NCBI GenBank assembly: GCA_019192545.1 | Contig: JAHCMI010000043.1 | Location: 1 to 64,000, forward strand | DNA length: 64,000 nt | Reading direction: 5' to 3' | DNA from: Rivularia sp. MS3 | GTDB lineage: Bacteria; Cyanobacteriota; Cyanobacteriia; Cyanobacteriales; Nostocaceae | Notes under the pieces: generated by a model | The model's database searches: none | Seen by the model: the letters and a program-made list of their open reading frames with translations, nothing else | Told to the model about the DNA's origin: nothing | Made by a program: the position numbers and the translations under genes | Part shown: piece after piece, positions 9,345 through 18,360 of the stretch | Position numbering within the stretch: position 1 is the first letter of the stretch | Layout of the letters: every line of letters starts with the position of its first letter

Positions 9345-9902
9345 ATGCCCAAGCTTCCCCCAAAAGACTACATTCAAACTGTCCCTTTTCCAACCGAAAT
9401 TAATTTACAACCCATCGGAATAGTGCGATCGCCATATAAAGAAAGGCATGGAACCCCCAGACAGTCGCAACTTCAAGCCGCGCCGTCAACTTATCAACCG
9501 GCACCAGCACAAATCGAACTTTTTGATAACATTCCCCAAGAAGCACTTAAAGACATGGAAGGTTTCGAGCGGATTTGGGTAATTGCATGGTTGCACTTGA
9601 ATAAACATTGGAATTCTACTGTAATTATTCCACGCGGGCCGCGCATTCGCCGAGGAACTTTAGCAACTCGCGCCCCCCATCGCCCCAATCCCATCGGGCT
9701 TAGCGCCCCTAAATTAATCAAAATAGAAGGTTTAGTTTTGCACGTAGAAGGAATTGATTTACTTGATAACACGCCAGTATTAGATATCAAGCCTTATGTG
9801 AATTATTGCGATGCTTTCCCCGATGCTAAGTGTGGTTATGTTGATGAAGTTGAAAAAGCTTCCGAGCATGAAACGGATGTATTTGGAAAAACAAACCAAT
9901 AG
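9345..9902 (+). CDS. trmO: tRNA (N6-threonylcarbamoyladenosine37)-N6-methyltransferase TrmO
   Basis: A SAM-dependent enzyme of the TsaA/TrmO (VirR/YaeB) family that methylates t6A37 in tRNA-Thr. The family's beta-barrel motifs are all present: PIGIVRSPYKERHGTPRQ, then FERIWVIAWLHLNKHW, and the diagnostic RGTLATRAPHRPNPIGLS, followed by LDNTPVLDIKPYVNYCDA. The length of 185 residues is slightly longer than the typical core. The start is ATG 9345. A HIP1 octamer occurs in the 5' part. A Sua5/YrdC-family gene acting in t6A biosynthesis lies far away at 51.1 kb, so there is no operon link. Confidence 0.93.
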   Translation: MPKLPPKDYIQTVPFPTEINLQPIGIVRSPYKERHGTPRQSQLQAAPSTYQPAPAQIELFDNIPQEALKDMEGFERIWVIAWLHLNKHWNSTVIIPRGPRIRRGTLATRAPHRPNPIGLSAPKLIKIEGLVLHVEGIDLLDNTPVLDIKPYVNYCDAFPDAKCGYVDEVEKASEHETDVFGKTNQ

Positions 9903-10016
9903 ATTTTGGATATTAAATTTTAGATTTTGCAACTACTTTACATATAAGAAAAACACTCTGCGCTCTTCGCGCTTACCTTTGCTTTCCTCTGCGTTTAAAA
10001 TCAATGTAATTCCGAA

Positions 10017-11090
10017 TCAATTCGACAACCGCCAAACCTTAATTGATTTATTACCGCTACTGCTTACAAGAATCTTGCCATCTTGACTAAAAGCAATAGC
10101 ATTAACTCCACCTTGTTTAGCCGAAAGAGTACGTAACTTTTTTCCCGTATTTACATCCCATAAACTAATTTCATAGGCATAACCACCGCTAGCAAAAGTT
10201 TTACCATCCGGGCTAATAGCTACAGAATCAACAGCACCAATTCCAACGGAAAACTCATGCGTTAATTTTCCAGTTTGAAGATTCCATATTCTAATATTAT
10301 TGCTATTAGTTCCTTGAATTGATAAATGGCTATCATCGTAAGCGCTATTTATAAGATTTTTTCCGTCGTTACTAATAGCAAGGGATGAAACGGGAGTTGC
10401 ATTTTCAGTTTGGGCATAGGGATTTGTTAAAGGCGGCGTTAGTGTTTGCAGCAGTTTTCCTGTAGCAGTATCGAATAATTGAATCGTGCCGTCATAATTA
10501 CCGCTAAATAAAGTTTTACTATCTGCACTTATAGCTAAGGAAACGGTTTGAGCCTTTAAGGTGCGTTGTAATTCTCCGCTTTTTATATTCCAAAATTTAA
10601 TAGTATTATCTCTACTTGCACTAACTAAAGTTTCTCCATCCCGGCTGATTATTATTGATGTAACTTCATGTTTATTTTGATTTAAAGTACGTAGCAATTT
10701 GCCAGTTTTCAAATTCCAAATTTTAACTGTATTATCATTACTGCCGCTGACTAATGTTTGTCCGTCGGGAGTAATTGCTACAGATGTGACACTATCTTCA
10801 TGCTCTTCTAAAGTTTTGAGTAATTGCCCGGTTTGTAAATTCCAAATTTTAACCGTATTGTCATTACTGCCGCTAACTAAAGTTTTTCCATCAGGAGTAA
10901 TTGCTATTGTTTGAACAGATTGAGAATGTCCCGATAAAGTAAAGATTACTTGATTAACTTGTTCTTGCTTACCAACAGGTTTTGCTGAAGTTTCGGTTGC
11001 TGTTGTAGACGGAGAAATTGCACAAGCAATATTAGAAGTAGTCAAAGCAATTATTGTTAGTAATTTTAATAATTTAAGACTTAATTTCAT
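10017..11090 (-). CDS. WD40 repeat protein with N-terminal export signal
   Basis: A 357-residue beta-propeller with about six to seven WD40 repeats, readable as recurring SPDGKTLVSGSxDxTVKIWNLQTGxLLxTL units. The N-terminus is a signal peptide (KLLKLLTIIALTTSNIACA) ending in a possible though non-canonical lipobox (NIAC). A Thr/Ser-rich linker follows, so the propeller is probably periplasmic or lipid-anchored. The first two repeats are nearly identical at DNA level, suggesting recent repeat amplification. Such propellers are protein-interaction scaffolds and are abundant in filamentous cyanobacteria. No partner is evident in the neighbourhood. Confidence 0.88.
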   Translation of the reverse strand: MKLSLKLLKLLTIIALTTSNIACAISPSTTATETSAKPVGKQEQVNQVIFTLSGHSQSVQTIAITPDGKTLVSGSNDNTVKIWNLQTGQLLKTLEEHEDSVTSVAITPDGQTLVSGSNDNTVKIWNLKTGKLLRTLNQNKHEVTSIIISRDGETLVSASRDNTIKFWNIKSGELQRTLKAQTVSLAISADSKTLFSGNYDGTIQLFDTATGKLLQTLTPPLTNPYAQTENATPVSSLAISNDGKNLINSAYDDSHLSIQGTNSNNIRIWNLQTGKLTHEFSVGIGAVDSVAISPDGKTFASGGYAYEISLWDVNTGKKLRTLSAKQGGVNAIAFSQDGKILVSSSGNKSIKVWRLSN

Positions 11091-11209
11091 TATTTTAAAG
11101 AAAGAATTTTATATAGATATTGACTTTTTTCAATTAGATAAGGTTCCGTTGTTAAATTATATTAAATTGATTAAAAAGCTTACAAGTAACATTTCATAGT
11201 TACAAAATT

Positions 11210-11272
11210 AACCTCACCCTGTCCTTACGGACATCCCTATCCTTACTAAGGAGAGGGAATGAGGGTGAGGTT
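11210..11272. repeat. Palindromic dispersed repeat (AACCTCACCCT type)
   Basis: AACCTCACCCT at the left and AGGGTGAGGTT at the right form an 11-bp perfect inverted repeat. An inner CCTTACTAAGG palindrome lies between them. The same module occurs inside the MITE at 37750-37874 and, shortened, at 25056-25095. Confidence 0.75.
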
Positions 11273-11385
11273 TTGAATGTATTGGATTGAACCATTAGCT
11301 TCAATAATTTAAAATTGCTATACTTGTTTCTTCCTCCCAGCAAAGGGATAATTACTCCATCGAAATTTAAACACGGGTAAAAACG

Positions 11386-12555
11386 ATGGAGTACGATTTT
11401 CAGCAACTGGCTCAACTTTATAAAAACACTCTTCTCAATGATGTGCTGCCATTCTGGGAAAAGCATTCAGTAGATTGGGAAAAAGGCGGTTATTTTACTT
11501 GCTTGGATAGAACTGGTAAAGTCTTCGATACTGACAAGTTTATTTGGCTGCAAAACCGTCAGCTATGGCTGTTTTCTATGCTATACAACCAGTTAGAAAA
11601 ACGAGCAGATTGGTTAAAAATTGCTGCAAATGGTGCAAATTTTCTTGCTGAAAACGGGAGAGATGAAGGCGGTAACTGGTATTTTTCTCTAACCCGCGAA
11701 GGTAAACCGTTAATCCAACCTTATAATATTTTTTCTGATTGTTTCGCGGCAATGGCTTTTAGTCAATACGCTCTCGCTTCCGGTGAAGAATCGGCAAAAG
11801 AAATTGCATTGCAGGCTTATAATAATGTTTTACGTCGTCAAGAAAATCCCAAAGGTAAATACAACAAAGCTTTTCCCGGTACTCGTGTGATGAAATCTTT
11901 AGCAGTACCGATGATTTTGGCTAATTTATCGTTAGAAATGGCTTGGTTATTAGAAGACGATACGCTACAACAAGTTTTAGATAAAACTGTAGAAGAAGTA
12001 ATGGGTGATTTTCTCGATAAACAATGGGAATTAATGTTTGAAAATGTGGCTCCCGATGCTTCTCATATTGATTGTTTTGAAGGAAGATTAATCAACCCCG
12101 GACACGGTATAGAAGCGATGTGGTTTATGATGGATATTGCTCAACGTCGCGGCAATAAAGTATTAATAAATCGAGCAGTTGATGTAACTTTAAATATTAT
12201 CGATTTTGCTTGGGATAAAAAGCACGGTGGTTTGTATTATTTCATGGATATTGAGGGAAATCCACCGCAACAGTTGGAGTGGGATCAAAAATTGTGGTGG
12301 GTACATTTAGAATCTTTAGTAGCTTTAGCAATGGGTTATCGTTTAACTGGCAGAAAGGAATGTTGGCAATGGTATCAGAAAATGCATGAATATGCATGGG
12401 CGCATTTTTCTGATGCAGAGTATGGGGAATGGTTTGGTTATTTAAATCGTCGCGGTGAGGTGTTGTTGAATTTGAAAGGTGGTAAGTGGAAGGGTTGTTT
12501 TCATGTACCCAGGGCTATGTATATGTGTTGGTTGCAGTTTGAGGAGTTGGGGTAG
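11386..12555 (+). CDS. N-acylglucosamine 2-epimerase family protein
   Basis: A 389-residue (alpha/alpha)6-barrel sugar epimerase of the AGE/RenBP type, which interconverts GlcNAc and ManNAc or related aldoses. The family motifs are visible: [14 protein letters not shown] near the N-terminus, [15 protein letters not shown] with the conserved His, [13 protein letters not shown], and [12 protein letters not shown] at the C-terminus with the last catalytic histidine. The length matches the characterised cyanobacterial enzymes. The start is ATG 11386. No sialic acid or cell-wall cluster is adjacent, so the physiological substrate remains open (GlcNAc or cellobiose-like sugars). Confidence 0.88.
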   Translation: MEYDFQQLAQLYKNTLLNDVLPFWEKHSVDWEKGGYFTCLDRTGKVFDTDKFIWLQNRQLWLFSMLYNQLEKRADWLKIAANGANFLAENGRDEGGNWYFSLTREGKPLIQPYNIFSDCFAAMAFSQYALASGEESAKEIALQAYNNVLRRQENPKGKYNKAFPGTRVMKSLAVPMILANLSLEMAWLLEDDTLQQVLDKTVEEVMGDFLDKQWELMFENVAPDASHIDCFEGRLINPGHGIEAMWFMMDIAQRRGNKVLINRAVDVTLNIIDFAWDKKHGGLYYFMDIEGNPPQQLEWDQKLWWVHLESLVALAMGYRLTGRKECWQWYQKMHEYAWAHFSDAEYGEWFGYLNRRGEVLLNLKGGKWKGCFHVPRAMYMCWLQFEELG

Positions 12556-12682
12556 TTGGTAGTTAGAGTAATAAACCGCAGAGAGCGCTGAGGGCGCAGA
12601 GGAAGAGGGGAAGAGAGTTTAGATGTAAAATAGCTATTAAAGAGTTTAAAATCATTGAATAAATCTTTACTTTTTTCTACCA

Positions 12683-13099
12683 GTGTCTGCAAAAGATATT
12701 TTTCATGAATCCGTTAAAAATGCTCTGCAAAAAGAGGAGTGGTTAATTACAGATGACCCATTAAAGTTTAAATTTGGAGAAGTTAACTTTAGAATAGACT
12801 TAGGGGCAGAAAAAGTTATTGCAGCAGAAAAAGCGGGAGAAAAAATTGCTGTTGAAATCAAAAGCTTTCTAAATCCTTCCGCAATTACTGATTTTTACAA
12901 TGCTTTAGGACAATTTCTTAGTTATCGTCTTGCATTGCATAATAATCAGCCTGAGCGAGTTTTATATTTAGCAGTTCCTTTGGATGTATATAAAACTTTT
13001 TTTCAGTTATAATTTTCACAAACTGCAATACAAGAATACAAACTTTTATTAATTGTATATGACCCTATAAAGGAGATAATTGTACGGTGGATAAAATAG
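12683..13099 (+). pseudogene. xisH: xisH interrupted by one in-frame stop
   Basis: A homolog of the fdxN-element excision controlling factor XisH (PD-(D/E)XK-like fold), starting at GTG 12683. The frame reads to FFQL and stops at TAA 13010-13012. The same frame then continues without gaps (TAIQEYKLLLIVYDP...VRWIK) to a natural stop at 13097-13099. It aligns column for column with the C-terminus of the intact paralog at 15031-15450, whose Asp sits where this copy has TAA. The frame is otherwise conserved, including RIDLGAE and VEIKSF, so the mutation looks recent. The tail overlaps the GTG start of xisI by 13 bp, as in the intact pair. A truncated 109-residue product could still be made. Confidence 0.8.
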
Positions 13100-13422
13100 C
13101 AAAATACCGTGATTGTGTTATCAAATTACTAACTAGTTATACGAGTGATGACGTTTCTAATAATGAAGTCGAAGTTCAACTAATATTAGATACGGAAAGA
13201 AACCATTATCAGTGGATGAATGTAGGCTGGGAAGAGTTAAATCGTATTTATCGATGCGTAATGCATTTCGATATTAAAGATGGAAAAATCTGGCTTCAAC
13301 AGAATTTGACAGATTTAAACCCTGCTGAGGAATTAGTTGAAATGGGAGTACTTAGAGAAGATATTGTGTTAGGCTTGCAAGCTCCTTATAAACGTCAATA
13401 TACCGATTATGGTGTTGCTTGA
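13087..13422 (+). CDS. xisI: XisI-family protein (copy 1)
   Basis: A 111-residue protein of the fdxN-element excision controlling factor XisI family. XisI proteins are almost always coded directly after, and overlapping, XisH; the overlap here is 13 bp with the broken xisH. Conserved features include the GWEELNRIYRCVMHFDIKDGKIWLQ core and a C-terminal APYKRQYTDYGVA. The start is GTG 13087. In Anabaena these genes influence excision of the fdxN element, but most copies in cyanobacterial genomes are far from any such element, and none is seen here. The frame is intact although its partner is broken. Confidence 0.9.
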   Translation: MDKIAKYRDCVIKLLTSYTSDDVSNNEVEVQLILDTERNHYQWMNVGWEELNRIYRCVMHFDIKDGKIWLQQNLTDLNPAEELVEMGVLREDIVLGLQAPYKRQYTDYGVA

Positions 13423-13508
13423 AAAATTCACTATACTGCCGCAATTGAACTAAAATTATATTCACATCAATTTAAAGTCTTCTCAAACCGTCGTCAATAC
13501 AAATAGTT

Positions 13509-13739
13509 ATGTCATCTCCAGCAATCGCTACTGTAGTAAAAATGATAGAGTCTCTACCGGAAAACGCACAAAATCGTGTTTTAGAGCATCTTCGCGAATA
13601 TATTCAAGAATTAGAACAGGAATTAAAGTGGGAGCAGTCTTTTAAGAAAACCGAATCAAATTTGATTGCTGCTGCTAAACGTGCTAAGCAAGAAATTGCT
13701 GAAGGTTTATCAGAACCAATGGATTACGACAAGCTATGA
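13509..13739 (+). CDS. Antitoxin of a RelE/ParE-type toxin-antitoxin module (copy 2)
   Basis: A 76-residue charged, helical protein (MIESLPENAQNRVLEHLREY...) overlapping the following toxin gene by 4 bp (ATGA), the usual translational coupling. It resembles the antitoxin at 3764 in overall layout: a LP...Q helix, then a Trp-Glu segment, then an acidic tail with QEIAEG matching QEIADG. It probably binds its own promoter and the toxin. Start is ATG 13509. Confidence 0.8.
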   Translation: MSSPAIATVVKMIESLPENAQNRVLEHLREYIQELEQELKWEQSFKKTESNLIAAAKRAKQEIAEGLSEPMDYDKL

Positions 13740-13999
13740 ATTCAGCAACGCTTCCTTCTTTTTGGGAAGGTTATCGCGAACTTGATAAAAAAACTAGACA
13801 AAGTGCAAGAAAAGCTTATCATTTATGGAAAGATAATCCTTTTCATCCGTCTTTACATTTCAAATGTATAAATAGTGATGAAGATATTTGGTCTGCACGG
13901 ATTACTCGAAACTATCGAGCGCTTGGTATTCTTGAAAATAATACTGTAACGTGGTTTTGGATTGGCAAGCACGACGATTACGAAAAATTCTTTGGGTAA
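13736..13999 (+). CDS. RelE/ParE-superfamily toxin (copy 2)
   Basis: An 87-residue toxin paralogous to the one at 3992. The shared columns include KAYHLWKDNPFHPSLHFK, WSARITRNYRALGILE and a C-terminal WFWIGKHDDYEKFF. The basic, aromatic C-terminus is typical of ribosome-dependent RelE-like nucleases. Translation starts at ATG 13736 inside the antitoxin stop region. Its stop (13997-13999) is only 7 bp before the next ATG, so a third gene may be in the same operon. Confidence 0.85.
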   Translation: MNSATLPSFWEGYRELDKKTRQSARKAYHLWKDNPFHPSLHFKCINSDEDIWSARITRNYRALGILENNTVTWFWIGKHDDYEKFFG

Positions 14000-14006
14000 T
14001 CTGGTT

Positions 14007-14690
14007 ATGGAAGCATCAGAAATAGAAAATAAGCGCGGTTTTGATTTAAATGATTACCCTGGTTCTTTTGGTTATGTTTTGGTAAAAGCTGGTATTGATG
14101 AAGTTAGTTCAACCTTAGCTAAATTAAAATCAACAACTGTTATCAAAGATGTTTACAATAATTCTACAGAATGTTCGGATTACGGTTATCTAGTATGGCA
14201 ATATTTTGGTCATGAATGGACGATGTTTGAATATGGAGTTTGTCAATCGGAATTTCCTCAAAAAACATCACGTATTTTAAAAACCGATACTATTTATTAT
14301 GAATATGAAGATACATCGGATTGGGAAGGATATACTTTTTTCAGAAATGGTGTAGAGATAGAAGGTTATAGTTTTGGTCTGGATTATTTTGAAGAAATGG
14401 CTGAATCAGCAGAGTATAGGGGAGAAGAATTCGATTTACAATTACAAACTTATTATAATGACTATATAAAAGATGAAGATAGAGATTACTTATTTTCCTT
14501 TAAAAGTACTATCAGAAATGCTTCCGATAATGAAGTCAAAAATGAAAAACAATTTGTGAATGATTTTTTTATTAGTCAAAATGCTTGGTTGCCGAGTTAT
14601 GATTATATGCCATATGTTGACGAAAATGGTCAAATAGATTTACCAAAATCTTTATTTGTCAGAGTTGATCTTGTTAAAGTGAAAGTTTAA
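14007..14690 (+). CDS. Acidic protein of unknown function behind a toxin-antitoxin pair
   Basis: A 227-residue protein starting at ATG 14007; the frame is open further upstream, but that part overlaps the toxin gene. I do not recognise the family. It is strongly acidic and rich in Tyr, Asp and Glu, without signal peptide, membrane segment or obvious catalytic motif. Visible elements are LVWQYFGHEWTMFEYG and DTSDWEGYTFFRNG. The composition and size are reminiscent of immunity or inhibitor proteins, but that is inference only. The 7-bp gap to the toxin suggests co-transcription as a third component, or chance insertion behind the module. It is convergent with the intact xisI. Confidence 0.6.
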   Translation: MEASEIENKRGFDLNDYPGSFGYVLVKAGIDEVSSTLAKLKSTTVIKDVYNNSTECSDYGYLVWQYFGHEWTMFEYGVCQSEFPQKTSRILKTDTIYYEYEDTSDWEGYTFFRNGVEIEGYSFGLDYFEEMAESAEYRGEEFDLQLQTYYNDYIKDEDRDYLFSFKSTIRNASDNEVKNEKQFVNDFFISQNAWLPSYDYMPYVDENGQIDLPKSLFVRVDLVKVKV

Positions 14691-14707
14691 TTTAATATTT
14701 CTATTTT

Positions 14708-15043
14708 CTAACCAACACCATACCCTGCATACTCTCTCACATATTCCGGCTGCAAACCAATTACAATATCTTCCTTATCTACACCCATTTTTACCAATTC
14801 TTCAGCTAAAACATCATCAGTTTGATTGCGTTGAATCCAGATTTTTCCATCTTTAATATCAAAATGCATCACGCAATTATAAATACGACGATGTTTATCC
14901 CATCCCAAATCTACAACTTGGTAATGGTCATTTTTCGTATCAAATATAGTTTGAACTTCAATTTCACCATTTACCGGCGGATATTTACTGTATTCTGTTA
15001 AGATTTTTTGAATGCACTGACGATAGAATTCTAGTTTATCCAT
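14708..15043 (-). CDS. xisI: XisI-family protein (copy 2)
   Basis: A 111-residue XisI, paralogous to the copy at 13087. The shared core is RIYxCVMHFDIKDGKIWxQ, and both end in a YGV(G/A) motif. It starts at ATG 15043, inside the 3' end of xisH, so the two genes are translationally coupled. Together with copy 1 it forms an inverted arrangement of xisHI pairs around a toxin-antitoxin module. Confidence 0.92.
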   Translation of the reverse strand: MDKLEFYRQCIQKILTEYSKYPPVNGEIEVQTIFDTKNDHYQVVDLGWDKHRRIYNCVMHFDIKDGKIWIQRNQTDDVLAEELVKMGVDKEDIVIGLQPEYVREYAGYGVG

Positions 15044-15450
15044 TTTACTATTACCTCTTCCACTGGGTCGTATACAATTAATTTTAATTGATATTGCTTA
15101 ATAACTGCTTTTGGCAAATCTCGTTGAAAAAATGATTCATAAGCATAAGTAGGTACTGCTAAATATAAGATACGTTCTTTGTCTTTTTCATTTAAAACTA
15201 AACGGTAATTCAAAAACTGTCCTAATGCTAAATGAAAATCAGATAAAGCAGAATCACTTAGAAAACTTTTTATTTCTACTGCAATCTTTTCATCTTTCTT
15301 TTGAGCCGCTAATAACCGCTCTGCACCTAAATCAATTCTAACTTCGTCTTCTTCACCAAATTCAAGAATTAAAGGGTCATTTGTAATTACCCATTCTTCT
15401 TTTTTAAGTCCTTTTTTCACAGATTCATGAAACTTATCTTTGGCAGACAT
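15031..15450 (-). CDS. xisH: XisH-family protein, intact (copy 2)
   Basis: A 139-residue XisH of the PD-(D/E)XK nuclease-like clan. The putative active-site line is visible as VRIDLGAERLL (Asp) and AVEIKSFL (E-x-K). The N-terminus MSAKDKFHESVKKGL matches the broken copy at 12683. The start is ATG 15450, and the 3' end overlaps xisI by 13 bp. XisH/XisI were named from excision of the nif-region fdxN element, but the wide, multi-copy, patchy distribution suggests a selfish or defence-like role. No biochemical activity can be claimed from sequence. Confidence 0.92.
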   Translation of the reverse strand: MSAKDKFHESVKKGLKKEEWVITNDPLILEFGEEDEVRIDLGAERLLAAQKKDEKIAVEIKSFLSDSALSDFHLALGQFLNYRLVLNEKDKERILYLAVPTYAYESFFQRDLPKAVIKQYQLKLIVYDPVEEVIVKWIN

Positions 15451-15615
15451 TTATCTTAAAAATCTTTGCTATTCTAAAATAGAAGTATATAACTTCGTAA
15501 TGACGCAATTACTTTACCTTTACGTAAGTCCTATAACTCTTAAATTAACATAAGTTACTACTGACGTTAGGGTTGACATACAATTTAAACTAAAAGCAGT
15601 AATTCATAACCCCAC

Positions 15616-16206
15616 ATGACTGTTGTCACACCAAAACGATTTACAATCGACGAATACCATCGACTAATTGAACTCGATTTTTTTGCCGAGGGAGATAGAA
15701 TTGAGTTAATTCGGGGGGAACTGATTCAAATGGCTGCAAAAGGAACATTTCATAGTGTATGTAGTTCGATTCTTTGCCGTCAATTAGATAGACTTTTAGG
15801 AGATAAAGCAGTCATTCGCGGACAAGATCCAATTACGCTTTTAAATAACAGCGAACCCGAACCAGATGTAGTTATTGCTAGGGGAAAAGATGAAGATTAT
15901 CTTGCTCATCATCCCTACGTTGAAAATATTTTATTAGTTATTGAAATTTCCGATTCTACTTTAGAATATGACCAAACAACCAAATTAACTTTATACGCAG
16001 AAACCGGAATTATTTATTATTGGATTATTAATTTACAAGTTCGTCAACTTGAATGTTACAGTCAACCTTATCAAGATAATCAAGGTGAATTTAATTATTT
16101 GAATAAGCAGATTTTTCTTCCAAATAATTCGGTATCTATTCCTAGATTTGAAGATGCTTCGTTGGAATTGAGTCGGATATTTCCTTCTGAAGAATATAGT
16201 TCGTAG
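15616..16206 (+). CDS. Uma2-family (DUF820) restriction-endonuclease-fold protein
   Basis: A 196-residue PD-(D/E)XK protein of the Uma2 family, highly multiplied in cyanobacteria. Diagnostic segments are RFTIDEYHRLIELDFFAEGDRIELIRGEL-like start (in parts), EPEPDVVIARG with the catalytic Asp, and LLVIEISDSTLEYD with the Glu. The role is unknown, with proposed links to mobile-element activity. The last two residues and the TAG stop (TTCGTAG) lie within the terminal inverted repeat of the element at 16200-16370, so the natural C-terminus has probably been replaced by the insertion. The start is ATG 15616. Confidence 0.9.
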   Translation: MTVVTPKRFTIDEYHRLIELDFFAEGDRIELIRGELIQMAAKGTFHSVCSSILCRQLDRLLGDKAVIRGQDPITLLNNSEPEPDVVIARGKDEDYLAHHPYVENILLVIEISDSTLEYDQTTKLTLYAETGIIYYWIINLQVRQLECYSQPYQDNQGEFNYLNKQIFLPNNSVSIPRFEDASLELSRIFPSEEYSS

Positions 16207-16370
16207 TTGCGCCGTCTTCGCCAAAACTCTGAGCTTAGCACTAGAGTGTAACTACGAAGGAATTTACTTTAGCGCTAAGCGTGTAACTACGAACTACATA
16301 TTTGGCGCTGTAAGCGTTCACGAAGTGAGTCGTTAGACTAAGCTTTCTCGCAGAGTAGCGCAACTACGAA
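16200..16370. mobile_element. MITE-like element with 13-bp perfect terminal inverted repeats
   Basis: TTCGTAGTTGCGC at 16200-16212 and its exact inverse GCGCAACTACGAA at 16358-16370 bound 171 bp that contain further CGTAACTAC-type sub-repeats. A shorter relative is at 57764-57849, and a solo end is at about 40057-40080. No coding capacity. It provides the stop codon of the Uma2 gene. Confidence 0.75.
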
Positions 16371-16413
16371 CGTTTTTTATAACTGCTCACTGCTTACTGT
16401 TAACTGATAACTG

Positions 16414-18360
16414 TTAAGATTCTCTCCCCGAAGCCCAGGTATCTCTCCACTTAACTGTACCTTCGCTGGCAATCACCCAGCGACGAGCTAACAAGTTTTC
16501 TCTTAAAGGTGAAATTCCTTCCCGCAATATCACATATTTATAGCTAATTAGTTTGCCAGCGCTTTCATTAAAGGGGATTTCGGCGAACCAAGTATTTGAG
16601 TTAATATACTCCAAAGGATATGCTTTTTTGATATCCCAATTACCCAATTCGGGACAATCCCCAATTACAACTAGTCTTTCACCTGGTTGGGTTTGCACTC
16701 CATTTAGTTGCGCTCTTACTAATGTTTGCGCTTTCAATCTTTCCCCTACATGACTGATAACTATCGCTTCTTTTGCACCAAGTTCTAAATTAATAATTTT
16801 TCCATCTACAACTTCAAATTTACGCCCAGTTAACACGCAAGTATGTTCTCTATCGGGTAACTCGGTATCAACTTCTTCTATAGTTACAGCATCACCTCTA
16901 TTTAAAGCTACGAAACAGCGAGAGCCGTTGTAGCGACGCACGTAACAGAAGACATCGGGGGTAATATATTTTTCCCACTGACTACCCATCGATACCGCAG
17001 GATTCAAACGACGCAACCCCGAAAGCTTCCGCACATCCCAATAAATAGCGGTTTCAGTATCCCAATTTTCCATCATCGGACGGTTGTAGGGGTCGTTATT
17101 TCCGTAGATGTTATCATCTGCATTGGTATCGTTATGCAGATATTGTTCGGTACCGTAAAATAAGCAGGGAATTCCCCTACTAGTCATTAAGAAATCAACC
17201 GCCAAGCGTAAATTATCAATATCCGGGTTAAGACTTAAGAAGCGATGCATATCGTGGTTATCGATAAAAGTTATCAATTCCCGCGAACCATTGTAGCGAT
17301 AATCCTGTTTTAAAATATCATTTACTAAGTAAAAGCCAGCTTCGTCATTTGTTCCTAAAGCTTGTCGCAGTGCCATGCATAATCCAAAATCTAGGATTGT
17401 CATCCCGGAATTATTGGCAAATTCCACAGAGCGATCGTCATCTGGGCGGCTGTAAATCCATTCTCCGAAGATAAATACATCCGGTTTGTGGTTGTACATT
17501 TCGCTGTTAAATTCTTGCCAAAACCAAATCGGCATATGTTTAACCGTATCTACCCTCAATGCATCAACACCTCGATCCAGCCACTGCTTAATTGCTGACT
17601 TGATATAACTTCTATATTGAATATTATTCTCGTTAAAAGTTGCTAAACCTGACAATTCGCAGTTTTGTACTTGCCATTCATTTTCCCAATCGCTAACTTC
17701 ACCGTAATGATGATACCAATGCTCTTTATCATCGTTGAAGTCAGCAATTTTGACTCCATCATCGTACAACTCACCTTTACTACCACCGGTATCGGGGCTG
17801 CTATGATTGCACACAATATCTAATATCAGCTTCATATTGCGGTTGTGCAATTCTTCGATTAATCTATCAAAAACTGTATTTCTAGTATCTTGGGTTTTAT
17901 TCAAAGAAGGCTCGTCATCCGGTGCAATGTAACGGGGATTCAATCTTTTAAAATCCTTCGTCCAGTATCCATGAATTGCCGCACTTTCAATAAATAATTC
18001 TTCAACTTGCTCGAATAAAGGAGTTAGCCAAATCGCTGTAACTCCCATGTTTCTCAGATAATCTAACTTATCAATAATTCCTTTTAAATCTCCACCCCAG
18101 TATTTACCCCATTCTTTTCTATCTGGATCGTAAAGTTCCGAATTAAACCCTTTATTATTTTTGGGATTGCCATCGTGGAAACGGTCAACAACAATAAAAT
18201 AAATGGTTTCCTGACGAAATTCAATATCCCTAGTATAGAGAAACTCCAAGTCAATATCAGCATCGGAATCTGGAGTTTCAACAATAGCTTCTACTTCTGC
18301 TTGAGGATTCTTTACATTGTACTGAGAATCTGAGGCACGAGATGGAGGAGTATTTACCAT
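16414..18360 (-). CDS. Alpha-amylase family glycoside hydrolase (GH13) with C-terminal CBM20
   Basis: A 648-residue enzyme acting on alpha-glucans, presumably glycogen-derived or starch-like substrates. The four GH13 regions are intact: I DIVCNHSS, II ALRVDTVKH (nucleophile Asp271), III FGEWIY (acid/base Glu300) and IV IDNHDMH (Asp370). After a beta-domain, the C-terminus carries a starch-binding CBM20 from about residue 545, recognisable by LVVIGDCPELGNWDIKKAYPL. No signal peptide is present; the N-terminus is an acidic disordered tail, so the enzyme is likely cytoplasmic. Start is ATG 18360. It is not clustered with other glycogen genes. Confidence 0.93.
   Translation of the reverse strand: MVNTPPSRASDSQYNVKNPQAEVEAIVETPDSDADIDLEFLYTRDIEFRQETIYFIVVDRFHDGNPKNNKGFNSELYDPDRKEWGKYWGGDLKGIIDKLDYLRNMGVTAIWLTPLFEQVEELFIESAAIHGYWTKDFKRLNPRYIAPDDEPSLNKTQDTRNTVFDRLIEELHNRNMKLILDIVCNHSSPDTGGSKGELYDDGVKIADFNDDKEHWYHHYGEVSDWENEWQVQNCELSGLATFNENNIQYRSYIKSAIKQWLDRGVDALRVDTVKHMPIWFWQEFNSEMYNHKPDVFIFGEWIYSRPDDDRSVEFANNSGMTILDFGLCMALRQALGTNDEAGFYLVNDILKQDYRYNGSRELITFIDNHDMHRFLSLNPDIDNLRLAVDFLMTSRGIPCLFYGTEQYLHNDTNADDNIYGNNDPYNRPMMENWDTETAIYWDVRKLSGLRRLNPAVSMGSQWEKYITPDVFCYVRRYNGSRCFVALNRGDAVTIEEVDTELPDREHTCVLTGRKFEVVDGKIINLELGAKEAIVISHVGERLKAQTLVRAQLNGVQTQPGERLVVIGDCPELGNWDIKKAYPLEYINSNTWFAEIPFNESAGKLISYKYVILREGISPLRENLLARRWVIASEGTVKWRDTWASGRES

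Noticed and set aside
9811-10086. Open frame overlapping the trmO end
   Set aside because: Mostly within trmO in another frame and then in repeat DNA.
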